The notes beneath the pieces were generated by a model that had not been told where the DNA came from, searched no databases, and saw nothing but the letters and a program-made list of their open reading frames with translations. DNA of 41,148 nucleotides from Kaistia granuli DSM 23481 (GTDB taxonomy: Bacteria > Pseudomonadota > Alphaproteobacteria > Rhizobiales > Kaistiaceae): assembly GCF_000380505.1 (NCBI RefSeq), contig NZ_AQYH01000015.1, positions 1-41,148 on the forward strand, read 5' to 3'. Shown here piece by piece: positions 30,629 to 38,595 of the stretch. Each line of letters opens with the position of its first letter. Positions within the stretch are counted from its first letter, which is position 1. A program made the translations under genes and the position numbers.

Positions 30629-31630
30629 ATGGCCGGTCTCTGGAACCTCTCGCTGACGCAGAGGATCGACCTGAACGGGAAGCCGTACCCAGGCGCCAAG
30701 GCATACTTCTACGAGGCCGAGACCCTTACCCCGCTGATCGTCTACCAGAACTACGACTGCTCGGTGTCTCATCCCAACCCGGTCGCGGCTGACGGCTACG
30801 GCATGTTCCCGGCGGTCTACCTGAAGGAGTCGGACGGCTTCTTCCGTGTCCGCGTCACAACGTCCGGCGGCGTGATCCTGTTCGACCAGGCAACGCTTCC
30901 GATCATCGGCCCATCGGGCGGCGGCGGCGGGGGAGGCGGGGGCACGCCGGTTGATCCCAATGCGCTCTGGCAAACGGGCGACATCAAGACTCGGTTTGCG
31001 ACGGGCGTGCACCCTGGCTGGGAGCGCTGCAATGGGCGGACCATTGGCGACGCGACGTCTGGCGCCACCGGACGCGCCAACGCTGATACGCAGGCGCTGT
31101 TTGAATTCCTCTGGGCCGCGGTCCCGAACACCATCCTTGCGGTGAATGGTGGGCGGGGTGCGTCCGCATCCGCTGACTTCACCGCGCACAAGACAATCCA
31201 GCTGCCAGACTTCCGCGGCCGTGCGGTTTTCGGCCTCGATGACATGGGTACGAGCGCCGCAGGTCGCCTGCTGTCGGCATTGGTCGCAACGGGCTCGCCG
31301 ACGCAGCTGGGCTCGTCCGGTGGCGACGATCAGCATGTGCTCACGGTCCCTGAACTCCCCGTCGTCACTCCGGCCGGCACGATCAGCGAGATCCCGCCGC
31401 ACGTTCATGGGCTCTCCGGCAACGGCGGCCCGCTCGGCCGTGGCTCGGCAGAGGGTGGCGCGCGAGACACGCAGCTGATGTCGCCCTCGGGAGCGGCTTC
31501 GTCTCCGCCCATTAACACCGGCACGGCTGGCGGCGTGACACCGACGTTCACAGGCACGCCATTCGGCGGCGGCGCACCGCACAACAACATGCCGCCCTTC
31601 GCCCTTGCCTCCTTCTACATCAAGCTCTGA
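30629..31630 (+). CDS. Tail collar-domain fibre protein
   Basis: A protein of 333 residues. The N-terminal 90 residues form a beta-rich adapter (GKPYPGAKAYFYEAETLTPL, VAADGYGMFPAVYL). A poly-Gly hinge (about 97-105) and a phage tail-collar domain (about 115-333) follow, with CNGRTIGD, LPDFRGRAVFGLD and the terminal NNMPPFALASFYIKL. It probably forms a distal fibre or collar at the short tail. No catalytic residues. First gene of the host-recognition block. Confidence 0.85.
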   Translation: MAGLWNLSLTQRIDLNGKPYPGAKAYFYEAETLTPLIVYQNYDCSVSHPNPVAADGYGMFPAVYLKESDGFFRVRVTTSGGVILFDQATLPIIGPSGGGGGGGGGTPVDPNALWQTGDIKTRFATGVHPGWERCNGRTIGDATSGATGRANADTQALFEFLWAAVPNTILAVNGGRGASASADFTAHKTIQLPDFRGRAVFGLDDMGTSAAGRLLSALVATGSPTQLGSSGGDDQHVLTVPELPVVTPAGTISEIPPHVHGLSGNGGPLGRGSAEGGARDTQLMSPSGAASSPPINTGTAGGVTPTFTGTPFGGGAPHNNMPPFALASFYIKL

Positions 31631-31639
31631 GAGGCGCCG

Positions 31640-31981
31640 ATGCTTATTGCGACGCTCCCGCCGCAGTCCAATCGGGCTGATTGGATCGAAGGTATCGAGT
31701 TCAAGGACGACGACAACGGCGACCTCATCGACCTGACCGGCAGCACCATCACCATCACCGTGAAGGATGAGGACGGCTGCCAGGTGCTCAACGCGTCGAC
31801 GACGGACGGCTCGATTGTCATCGTCTCGACCGGGCTCGCCGAATTCACCTTCCCCCGCTCGAGCATGACAAATCTTCGCGCTGACGCCTACGAGGTCGGC
31901 GGCACGCTTGAGCGTGGTGGCGAGACCATGCAGTTCCTGATCGGCACCGTCCCGGTCGTTGATGGGGTGGTGAATAGATGA
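31640..31981 (+). CDS. Small beta-rich tail protein
   Basis: A product of 113 residues (WIEGIEFKDDDNGDLIDLTG, STITITVKDEDG, RGGETMQFLIGTVPVVDGVV), the immunoglobulin-like pattern common in phage tails. It overlaps the next fibre gene by four bases (ATGA), suggesting a structural partner or chaperone of that fibre. Confidence 0.65.
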   Translation: MLIATLPPQSNRADWIEGIEFKDDDNGDLIDLTGSTITITVKDEDGCQVLNASTTDGSIVIVSTGLAEFTFPRSSMTNLRADAYEVGGTLERGGETMQFLIGTVPVVDGVVNR

Positions 31982-34428
31982 CCATTGGAAGCAGCGCCCT
32001 CCCATACCTCCGCGTTCGTGTAGTCCCGCGCTTCCCGGCGCAGATCGAGGGCGTCAACGGGCTCAAGGTCGACAAGGTCGATGGCACCTATACCCTTGGG
32101 CCTGCGCTGGAGCGGCTTGTTGAGACGTCAGTTCTCCCCCAGCCGAACGATGCGTTTGTGTGGTTCTGGGACCAGCAGACGAACGTCTATTCGCGGTTCT
32201 CGATCGGCTCGATCATCGACATGGTCGAAGTCGTGGCTGGTGTCGGCCCGAAGGGCGACAAGGGTGACAAGGGCGACCCTGGGCCGAAGGGCGACAAAGG
32301 CGATACCGGCGAGACCGGGGCCGCTGGCGCGAAGGGTGAAAAGGGCGACACTGGCGATACCGGCCTGACCGGTGCGAAGGGTGACAAAGGTGACCAGGGC
32401 CCTGCGGGTGCAAAGGGCGATACCGGCAATAATGGTGCTCCTGGCGCCCCCGGCGAGAAGGGCGAAAAAGGTGACGCTGGGGCGAAAGGTGACCCTGGCA
32501 ACCCCGGCGCTGATGGAGCACCCGGCGCGAAAGGCGATAAGGGCGACCCTGGAGAGAAGGGGGCTACTGGTGACACTGGTGCGGACGGCGCGCCCGGCAC
32601 TCCTGGAGCAAAAGGCGACAAGGGTGACCAAGGCGATGCGGGCGCCCCGGGTGCCGATGGCGCCGACGGCGCGCCCGGTGCCAAGGGTGATAAAGGCGAC
32701 AAGGGCGATACCGGATCGACTGGCGCCAAAGGCGATACTGGCGAACAGGGTCTGCCCGGCCTGAAAGGCGACAAGGGCGATAAGGGTGACAAGGGGGACA
32801 CTGGCGCAAAAGGCGATCAGGGGGAGTCCTTCAAAGTCGATGAGGCTGGTCCTCTCGCGGATCGCGACCTCTATGACGGCGAGCCCGCCGGCTTCAGCTT
32901 CCTGGATACCGACGACGGCAACCTCTACATCCGCCAGGGCCCTGTCGGTTGGTCTGCGGCGATCCCGTTCGGCAAGGGCGAGACCGGCGACCAGGGCCCG
33001 AAGGGCGATAAAGGCGACAAGGGTGACCCCGGTACCGATGGCGCAGACGGCGCGGCCGGGGCAAAAGGCGACAAGGGTGACAAAGGGGACAAGGGCGATG
33101 CCGGCGATCCGGCGAGTGTGAATTCGACCAACGTTGCTGCCGCCGGGGCCTTCATGAAGGCAGTCGACGACAGCGATGACCTGACCGAGGGCACGTCCAA
33201 GCTGCTCATGACGGCGGCTGAGCGGTCGAAGCTGGCGGGCGTCGCCACCGGGGCCACGGCAAATTCGGCTGACGCAACGCTGCTAGCTCGCGCCAACCAC
33301 ACCGGCACCCAATCCGCTGATACGCTCACGGACGGCACGACCAATAAGGCATTCCTCGCCACCGAGCGCACAAAGCTCTCAGGTATAGCGACCGGCGCGA
33401 CTGCCAATTCCTCCGATGCGACTTTGCTCGACCGAGCCAACCACACTGGCTCACAAGCCATCTCGACGGTCACAAATCTACAGACGACGCTCGACGGCAA
33501 GGCGTCGACGGCCGCCGTCACGACCTCCGTCAACGGCCTGATGATCGCCGCTGACAAGGTCAAGCTGAACGGCATCGCGACCGCTGCCACGGCCAACGAC
33601 ACCGACGCCAACCTGAAGAACAGGGCGAACCACACTGGCACGCAGGCGGCGTCGACGATCACCGGCCTTGGGACGGCCGCTACGGTCAACACCGGAACGG
33701 CGTCCGGGAACATCCCCCTCTTGGGCGCGTCTGGCCTCCCGGCGGTTGGCGGCTCTTTGATTACCGGCCTCACCAAATCTCAGGTCGGCCTCGGCAGTGT
33801 CGACAATACGGCGGATAGCGCTAAGCCGGTTTCAACGGCCCAGGCAGCGGCCATCGCGGCCAAGCTCGGGCTAGCTGGCGGCACGATGACGGGTGATATC
33901 GTCCTGAAGGGCGACCCGACCGCGAACCTCCACCCAGCGACAAAGCAGTATGTCGACAATGCCTCGCGGGCGCCTGAGTACTTCGTCATTCGGGACGAAA
34001 AACCCAGCGGGACGGTTGCCGGAGCTGGCACAGTCGGCTCTTTCGTCACGAGAAATCTGAACACCGTTCTGGTGAACACAATCGCTGGCGCATCGCTGTC
34101 GTCAAATGTGTTCACGTTGCCGGCTGGGACATTCAAGTTGGTCGCAAGGGCCCCGGGGTACAAATGCGATAGGCACAGGATCGCGCTCTACGACGTGACG
34201 GGTAGCGCCTATGTGTTCCAAGGCGCCAATGCGATGACGCCGGGTGGGTTCGATACAATCACGGACGCATGGCTGCAGTGCATTCTCACCATCGCAGCGT
34301 CTACCGCATTCAGGATTGATCACCGGATCCAAGAGGCCACTGGCACCACGCAGACGCTAGGGCGAGCGATGGTTTTCTCGGGCCTTGTCGAAGTCTACAC
34401 CGAAGTGTTTGTGGAGAAATTGGCATGA
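31978..34428 (+). CDS. Collagen-like tail fibre
   Basis: A protein of 816 residues. Residues 1-88 are an anchor (VRVVPRFPAQIEGVNGLKV) shared with the second fibre. Gly-X-Y triplets (GDKGDPGPKGDKGDT type) run from about 90 to 282 and from about 332 to 378, with a small globular piece between. Several degenerate repeats with KLSGIATGATANSSDATLL and RANHTGTQ follow to about 570. The C-terminal 200 or so residues are probably the receptor-binding head. Collagen triplets should trimerise the fibre. Hundreds of near-identical triplets make the gene prone to slippage. Confidence 0.9.
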   Translation: MTIGSSALPYLRVRVVPRFPAQIEGVNGLKVDKVDGTYTLGPALERLVETSVLPQPNDAFVWFWDQQTNVYSRFSIGSIIDMVEVVAGVGPKGDKGDKGDPGPKGDKGDTGETGAAGAKGEKGDTGDTGLTGAKGDKGDQGPAGAKGDTGNNGAPGAPGEKGEKGDAGAKGDPGNPGADGAPGAKGDKGDPGEKGATGDTGADGAPGTPGAKGDKGDQGDAGAPGADGADGAPGAKGDKGDKGDTGSTGAKGDTGEQGLPGLKGDKGDKGDKGDTGAKGDQGESFKVDEAGPLADRDLYDGEPAGFSFLDTDDGNLYIRQGPVGWSAAIPFGKGETGDQGPKGDKGDKGDPGTDGADGAAGAKGDKGDKGDKGDAGDPASVNSTNVAAAGAFMKAVDDSDDLTEGTSKLLMTAAERSKLAGVATGATANSADATLLARANHTGTQSADTLTDGTTNKAFLATERTKLSGIATGATANSSDATLLDRANHTGSQAISTVTNLQTTLDGKASTAAVTTSVNGLMIAADKVKLNGIATAATANDTDANLKNRANHTGTQAASTITGLGTAATVNTGTASGNIPLLGASGLPAVGGSLITGLTKSQVGLGSVDNTADSAKPVSTAQAAAIAAKLGLAGGTMTGDIVLKGDPTANLHPATKQYVDNASRAPEYFVIRDEKPSGTVAGAGTVGSFVTRNLNTVLVNTIAGASLSSNVFTLPAGTFKLVARAPGYKCDRHRIALYDVTGSAYVFQGANAMTPGGFDTITDAWLQCILTIAASTAFRIDHRIQEATGTTQTLGRAMVFSGLVEVYTEVFVEKLA

Positions 34429-34817
34429 CTGATGTTGTCCTGGTGGTTGACGGTACCGTCCAGCAAATCTGGCGCGGGGCTCAGGCTGCAGAGGTCGACG
34501 GAACCGGCGGCACGCTCGTCGAGACGCCCGATGGCGCCGTCGTTTGCGGCATGGCCTACGATGGAAGTTCGTTTTCGCTGCCGTATATAGAGCCTGAGCC
34601 AGAGCCTCGCCGCCGCGTGGAAAAGTGGGTGATTGCTGAACGCATTGAAGCGGCCGGGAAAAGTGATGCCGCCTATGAGCTACTCACCATGCCGGGCAAT
34701 AGGGCCGCCTTCATCAAGTGGAACATGCCTGTACCGAGCGTGTTCTACGACGACCCCGACACGCTGCTGTTCATCAATGCGCTCGGGCTCGACCCGGCCG
34801 TGATCCTGGCGCCCTAG
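34425..34817 (+). CDS. Possible fibre-assembly or tail protein
   Basis: A product of 130 residues: a beta-rich start (VVLVVDGTVQQIWRGAQAAE), a Pro/Glu hinge (PYIEPEPEPRRR) and a helical C-terminus (KWVIAERIEAAGKSDAAYEL). It overlaps the fibre stop by four bases, the position of tail-fibre chaperones, but no chaperone motif is visible. Function inferred from place only. Confidence 0.55.
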   Translation: MTDVVLVVDGTVQQIWRGAQAAEVDGTGGTLVETPDGAVVCGMAYDGSSFSLPYIEPEPEPRRRVEKWVIAERIEAAGKSDAAYELLTMPGNRAAFIKWNMPVPSVFYDDPDTLLFINALGLDPAVILAP

Positions 34818-34840
34818 CCCCTCCCCAAGGACATCACCGC

Positions 34841-35908
34841 ATGGCTTTCAGATCCTCTTCGCGGGGCGTTTCCGTTCGCGTTGTCCCCAAAATGCCGGCT
34901 ATCATCGAGGGGGTGGACGGCCTCAAGGTGATCAAGGAGGCAGGCCGGTTCACGTTCGGGCCGGATCTGCGTCTCTTGCCCGTATCGGCAGACGTCGACA
35001 ACGAGCGGGCGTTCGTCTGGATGCAGGACGTCGACACCGGCCAGTTCTGGGCGGTATCGCTGCAAGACCTGAAGGGCTCCGGCCCTCAAGGAAACAGCGC
35101 CTGGTCGCCGGTCTACGCCACGGTTGTCGACGGCTCGCGCCGCGTCTCACAGATCGTCGATTGGGTCGGAGGACAGGGGACCAAGCCGGCAACTGGGCTG
35201 TATGTCGGCCCGACCGGCTTCACAGCCTCCATTGCCAGCGCGACCGACATTCGCGGGGCAGCCGGCGCCGGCACTGGCGACATGCTCGCCGCGAACAACC
35301 TGTCCGATCTCACCAACAAGCCGACAGCTCGGACAAACCTCGGCCTCGGTGCTCTGGCGCTGCTGGCATCGGTGAACAACGCTAACTGGTCGGGGACAGC
35401 CCTATCCCTCGCCAATGGCGGCACAGGCGCGACGACGGCAGCGGCCGCTCGTACCGCGCTGGGCGTGGCTATCGGCTCCAACGTTCTCGCCTACGACGCG
35501 GATCTGGCCGGCATTACGACCGCTGGGCGGGCCATGGTCACCGCTGCGTCTGCTGCCGCCCAGCGGGCTGCGATCGAGGCGGAGAAGATCGGCGAGCGCA
35601 CTGGCATCAACTCCCAGACCGGCACCGCCTATACGCTCGTGCTCGCTGACAAGGGCAAGCTCGTCCGGATGTCGAATGCCGCTGCCAATGTGCTGACGGT
35701 GCCGCCAAACAGTTCTGTAGCCTTCCCGGTCAACTCTTGGATCGACATCGGCCAGTACGGCGCCGGCCAGACTTCCATCGCTGCGGGGGCGGGCGTCACG
35801 ATCCGGTCAAGTGGCGCCAAGCTCAAGCTCGGTGGCCAGTACTCGGCCGCGCAGCTGATCAAGATTGCCACCGACGAATGGCACCTTATCGGAGACATCG
35901 CAGCGTGA
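34841..35908 (+). CDS. Second tail fibre, paralogous anchor
   Basis: A protein of 355 residues. The anchor (residues 1-75: VRVVPKMPAIIEGVDGLKVI, FVWMQDVDTGQFW) aligns with that of the collagen-like fibre. The stalk (about 150-265) has LSDLTNKPTARTNLGLGALA and SLANGGTGATTAAAARTALG segments typical of phage fibre shafts. The C-terminus is beta-rich. Both fibres could dock on the same tail site. AAGG lies before ATG 34841; the stop overlaps the next GTG. Confidence 0.82.
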   Translation: MAFRSSSRGVSVRVVPKMPAIIEGVDGLKVIKEAGRFTFGPDLRLLPVSADVDNERAFVWMQDVDTGQFWAVSLQDLKGSGPQGNSAWSPVYATVVDGSRRVSQIVDWVGGQGTKPATGLYVGPTGFTASIASATDIRGAAGAGTGDMLAANNLSDLTNKPTARTNLGLGALALLASVNNANWSGTALSLANGGTGATTAAAARTALGVAIGSNVLAYDADLAGITTAGRAMVTAASAAAQRAAIEAEKIGERTGINSQTGTAYTLVLADKGKLVRMSNAAANVLTVPPNSSVAFPVNSWIDIGQYGAGQTSIAAGAGVTIRSSGAKLKLGGQYSAAQLIKIATDEWHLIGDIAA

Positions 35909-36564
35909 GCCTCGGGGTCGGCGTATTCGCGGCATCGGGCGGGGCTGCTTCAGAGCCCCCATCGGTAGCGTTTGGCGGTAGCAACTTCATCACCAACTCG
36001 AATTCATCGTTTGATGTCACTCTGAACAATCTTGGTGGCAATGATGCGAGCCGCCGGGTTCACATAGCGCTCACATGGAAAGCATCCCTGGGCAATCCCA
36101 CGATTACAGTGGGCGGCACCACGGCGACCCTGGCGGGGACCCGAGACCAGGGCGCCATCAGGGCCGGCATATTCACCGCCCCCGCACCGACAGGAACAAG
36201 CGTTGCCGCCAATCTAAATTTCGGTGGGAACACCGGCGTTGTCCCAATCGCATGGTGGATTAGCCGTTTCCTGGCATCCAGCGCCGCAACATCATTTGGA
36301 AGCGCTGCGAACGCGAACAACCTGTCTACTTCGCTCAATGTCGCGGCGGGCGGGATCATCGTGGCCTATTATCAAGTGGCCTACGGCGTTAGCCCGGGCA
36401 CGGTTGTGTGGAGCGGCGCCACTCAAAACTTCAACGTCGACTATTCCGTTCAGCAGCGTCGTTCAGGCGCGTCCGCCACGCTGGTCAATGCGAACGACTC
36501 TCGCTCGGTCGCCGTGTCGTTCAACTACAATTCCAGTGTTTTGGTGGCCGCCGCGTTTCGATAG
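35905..36564 (+). CDS. Probable fibre-tip or receptor-binding protein
   Basis: A protein of 219 residues read from GTG 35905, which overlaps the second fibre's stop (GTGA). It is rich in Gly, Ser, Asn and Val in beta strands (FGGSNFITNSNSSFDVTLNN, AGGIIVAYYQVAYG). Such proteins directly after fibre genes often decorate the tip. No motif assigned. Confidence 0.6.
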   Translation: MSLGVGVFAASGGAASEPPSVAFGGSNFITNSNSSFDVTLNNLGGNDASRRVHIALTWKASLGNPTITVGGTTATLAGTRDQGAIRAGIFTAPAPTGTSVAANLNFGGNTGVVPIAWWISRFLASSAATSFGSAANANNLSTSLNVAAGGIIVAYYQVAYGVSPGTVVWSGATQNFNVDYSVQQRRSGASATLVNANDSRSVAVSFNYNSSVLVAAAFR

Positions 36565-36588
36565 CGGCCGCCGCCAGCACCTCCCCAC

Positions 36589-36608
36589 ATCACCGGAGAC
36601 AAGACATG
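36589..36608 (+). repeat. Junction repeat, copy 1
   Basis: ATCACCGGAGACAAGACATG is identical to 36775-36794, 186 bp downstream. Each copy contains GGAG and ends in an ATG that begins a reading frame. Confidence 0.9.
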
Positions 36609-36671
36609 CTCGTGCCCAACTGGCGCGCGGTGGTCGATCCATTTTGGGGGAATTATGCCCGCCGGCACTGA
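36606..36671 (+). CDS. 21-residue remnant of a holin-like gene (?)
   Basis: ATG 36606 has GGAG eight or nine bases upstream and opens a short frame starting MLVPNWRAVV, like the beginning of small alphaproteobacterial phage holin-type proteins, which would then continue into a hydrophobic helix. Here the frame ends after 21 residues with no helix. It may be a deletion remnant or a tiny peptide. The bracketing 20-bp repeats support an arrangement lost by recombination. Confidence 0.35.
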   Translation: MLVPNWRAVVDPFWGNYARRH

Positions 36672-36774
36672 GTTTCGGATCAGGCCGGCGGACCGCACCC
36701 CGCCTGGGCCTTGGAAGCAGAGACGGTTGCTTTCTCAGTAACAGCACAACTTGACGTTAAGTCAACCTCTTCCT

Positions 36775-36794
36775 ATCACCGGAGACAAGACATG
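36775..36794 (+). repeat. Junction repeat, copy 2
   Basis: Second exact copy of the 20-mer found at 36589-36608; its ATG starts the endolysin. An imperfect promoter (TTGACG at 36751, TATCAC at 36774) overlaps it, so the repeat may bring both the ribosome-binding site and the start. Confidence 0.9.
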
Positions 36795-37613
36795 ACCCGT
36801 GTCACGGCGGACGATTTGCGTCGTCTTGCGCCCAAGGGCAATGCCGCAATTCTCGCTGGGCTCGCCCCGTCGCTCTCCGTGACGTTGGCACGGTACGGCA
36901 TCACCACGCCGTTGCGGTTTGCCCACTTTATCGCCCAGGCGGCGCATGAGACGGCCGGCTTCAAGACGCTCGTCGAGTATGGCGACGACGCCTATTTCAA
37001 CAAGCGCTATGGCCCACAGACCTCGGTCGGGAAGCGTCTCGGCAACACCCAGCCGGGAGACGGCGCGCGATTCCGGGGCAGGGGCATCTTTCAGTGCACC
37101 GGCCGGTTCAACTACGCCAAGTACGGCAAGGCGATCGGCATCGACCTCGTTCGCGCTCCTGAGCGTGCGGCCGACCCCGTCAACTCGATCCAGATCGCCT
37201 GCGAGTACTGGAAGGCCAAGGGCCTGAATGCGCTTGCCGACGCCGACGACGTCGAGGGCATCACCCGCAAGATCAATGGCGGGCTCAACGGGCTGACGGA
37301 TCGCAAGCGCTACCTCACGCTGGCCAAGGCCATCTTCGCTGACGCCGCGCCGCCGAGGGTCTCGCCGCCCAAGGCCGAGCCGCTCCCGCCAGACGTCGCC
37401 GAGATGCCGGACACGCCCATTGCGATCCCTGCGCCGGGCTCGATCCTGAAGTCGGAGAGCTTCATGGGCGCGATCATGACCATGATCAGCTCGGGCGCGT
37501 TCGGCTTTCTCGCCTTCATCGACAGCCCCTGGGCGCTTCTGGCGTTCCTCGCCGTTCTGGCGGCCGGAGGCTTCATCGGCTTCAAGGCCCTGCAGCGGCG
37601 CGGGATCGTCTGA
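36792..37613 (+). CDS. GH19-type endolysin with C-terminal membrane segments
   Basis: A lysozyme-like protein of 273 residues. The GH19 chitinase/endolysin fold shows AHFIAQAAHETAGF with probable acid E53, VEYGDD about 61-66, RFRGRGIFQCTGRFNY (about 94-108) and a late NGGLNGLTDRKRYL. After a Pro-rich linker (about 185-215) two hydrophobic helices occur (FMGAIMTMISSGAFGFLAFI and WALLAFLAVLAAGGFIGF). The enzyme should cut peptidoglycan; the membrane tail may tether it or cause lysis itself. TGATG couples the spanin gene. Confidence 0.87.
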   Translation: MTRVTADDLRRLAPKGNAAILAGLAPSLSVTLARYGITTPLRFAHFIAQAAHETAGFKTLVEYGDDAYFNKRYGPQTSVGKRLGNTQPGDGARFRGRGIFQCTGRFNYAKYGKAIGIDLVRAPERAADPVNSIQIACEYWKAKGLNALADADDVEGITRKINGGLNGLTDRKRYLTLAKAIFADAAPPRVSPPKAEPLPPDVAEMPDTPIAIPAPGSILKSESFMGAIMTMISSGAFGFLAFIDSPWALLAFLAVLAAGGFIGFKALQRRGIV

Positions 37614-37861
37614 TGCTGGCCTGGTTCCTCGCCACCCGCATCGGCCGCTACTGCGCCATAGGCGTCGCCATCGCTGCCGCCCTCGGCCTCGCCGCTCTCA
37701 AGCTCATCTCTGTCGGCAAGCAGCAGGAGCGATCCCGCCAGCAGGCCAATGACCTCACCGCCATCAGGAACAGGAACACCAGCGATGAAAAGGTTGATGG
37801 CCTTGGGCCTGATGCTGTGCGTGACAAGCTTGGCGAGTGGGTGCGTGACCGCCCGCGGTAG
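37613..37861 (+). CDS. Rz-like inner-membrane spanin
   Basis: A protein of 82 residues with an N-terminal transmembrane helix (YCAIGVAIAAALGLAALKLI) and a periplasmic charged helix (GKQQERSRQQANDLTAIRNR). The outer spanin begins within its 3' end in another frame, the classic Rz/Rz1 arrangement. It would help fuse the inner and outer membranes at lysis. Downstream of the endolysin, coupled by TGATG. Confidence 0.8.
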   Translation: MLAWFLATRIGRYCAIGVAIAAALGLAALKLISVGKQQERSRQQANDLTAIRNRNTSDEKVDGLGPDAVRDKLGEWVRDRPR

Positions 37862-37988
37862 CTTCTGCGACACCTCGAGGCCGATCCGGCCGTCCGTCGA
37901 AGACCGGCTTACAGACGGCACCGCCCGCCAGATCCTCAAGCACAACACCTATGGCGCGCAGGCATGCGGCTGGAAGGCGAAGCCATGA
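37785..37988 (+). CDS. Rz1-like outer-membrane lipoprotein spanin
   Basis: A product of 67 residues with a lipoprotein signal (RLMALGLMLCVTSLASGC; Cys at about 20 after the LASG lipobox). The mature part has two more cysteines and a Pro-containing segment. It overlaps the Rz-like gene by 77 bases in a different frame and should reach the outer membrane. Start ATG 37785. Confidence 0.82.
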   Translation: MKRLMALGLMLCVTSLASGCVTARGSFCDTSRPIRPSVEDRLTDGTARQILKHNTYGAQACGWKAKP

Positions 37989-38218
37989 CGCGCACCGACG
38001 ACGAAATCCGCGCCATCGTTAAGGCGACGGTAGAAGAGACCCTTCTGGCGCTCGGTATAGATACCGACGAGCCGCTCGAGGCTCAGAAAGACTTCCAGCA
38101 CCTTCGCGCCTGGCGCACCAGCTCCGAGACCGTGAAGCGGCAAGGGCTCGTCACAGCCATGGGCATCCTGATCACAGGGCTGCTCGGCCTCATCTGGCTC
38201 GCCATTCAGAATCGCTAA
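37985..38218 (+). CDS. Holin-like single-pass membrane protein
   Basis: A protein of 77 residues: an acidic helical N-terminus (TDDEIRAIVKATVEETLLAL), then KRQGLVTAMG and a C-terminal membrane helix (ILITGLLGLIWLAI). The four-base overlap with the spanin stop and its place in the lysis block suggest a holin or antiholin. I also see resemblance to DUF6127-like phage proteins, which is tentative. Confidence 0.62.
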   Translation: MTRTDDEIRAIVKATVEETLLALGIDTDEPLEAQKDFQHLRAWRTSSETVKRQGLVTAMGILITGLLGLIWLAIQNR

Positions 38219-38241
38219 TCCCCCTCCCTAGGAGCACTGCC

Positions 38242-38595
38242 ATGCGCATGTTGATTGCGGCTACGGCCATGACTCTGGCCGGTTGCCTGCCGGCGCTCGC
38301 CGAGGATATGAGTTGCAGGGAGGCCAAAGGTCGGGCTCTCGAGCAAGCGCACGAGGTCGCGCAGCAGATCAAGGGCGAGGTTGTCTCGATCGAAGACGCC
38401 GAGCTGGCGCAGCGGACCGCGGACATGATGTTCGACGCCCTCGGCAAGCCAAGCCAGCCGGTCGCCTCCATGATCGTGCTGAAGGCCCCTGGTGGCGTAG
38501 CGCTCGCGGCGTTGTTCGGGCCGGGCGGTTGCTTCGTGGTCGGCGTCCGATTGCCGGCGGCCGTGCTGATCGAGATGATCGGACGGTCCGCCTGA
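38242..38595 (+). CDS. Exported protein of the lysis region
   Basis: The 117-residue product begins MRMLIAATAMTLAGCLPALA. Either a signal peptidase I site (ALA) or a lipobox (LAGC) is possible. The mature part has a conserved-looking helix (SIEDAELAQRTADMMFDAL) and two more cysteines. AGGAG lies upstream. Function unknown; being exported it may act in the envelope during lysis or as a lysogen protein. Confidence 0.58.
   Translation: MRMLIAATAMTLAGCLPALAEDMSCREAKGRALEQAHEVAQQIKGEVVSIEDAELAQRTADMMFDALGKPSQPVASMIVLKAPGGVALAALFGPGGCFVVGVRLPAAVLIEMIGRSA

Noticed and set aside
30521-32005. Long minus-strand open frame (543 codons) across the collar and fibre region
   Set aside because: Its composition is Arg/Ala-rich shadow sequence opposite well-supported plus-strand collar and tail genes. 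Only its last 48 codons (30374-30520) form a real small gene with its own start and ribosome-binding site.
32187-32801. Minus-strand Pro/Ser-rich frame of 204 codons
   Set aside because: It is the antisense of the collagen triplets, which gives an artificial PLSPLSPF repeat.
32245-33120. Tandem DNA repeats considered as a CRISPR or satellite
   Set aside because: The repeats are in-frame Gly-X-Y codons of a collagen-like fibre with no spacers. No CRISPR array was seen in the window.
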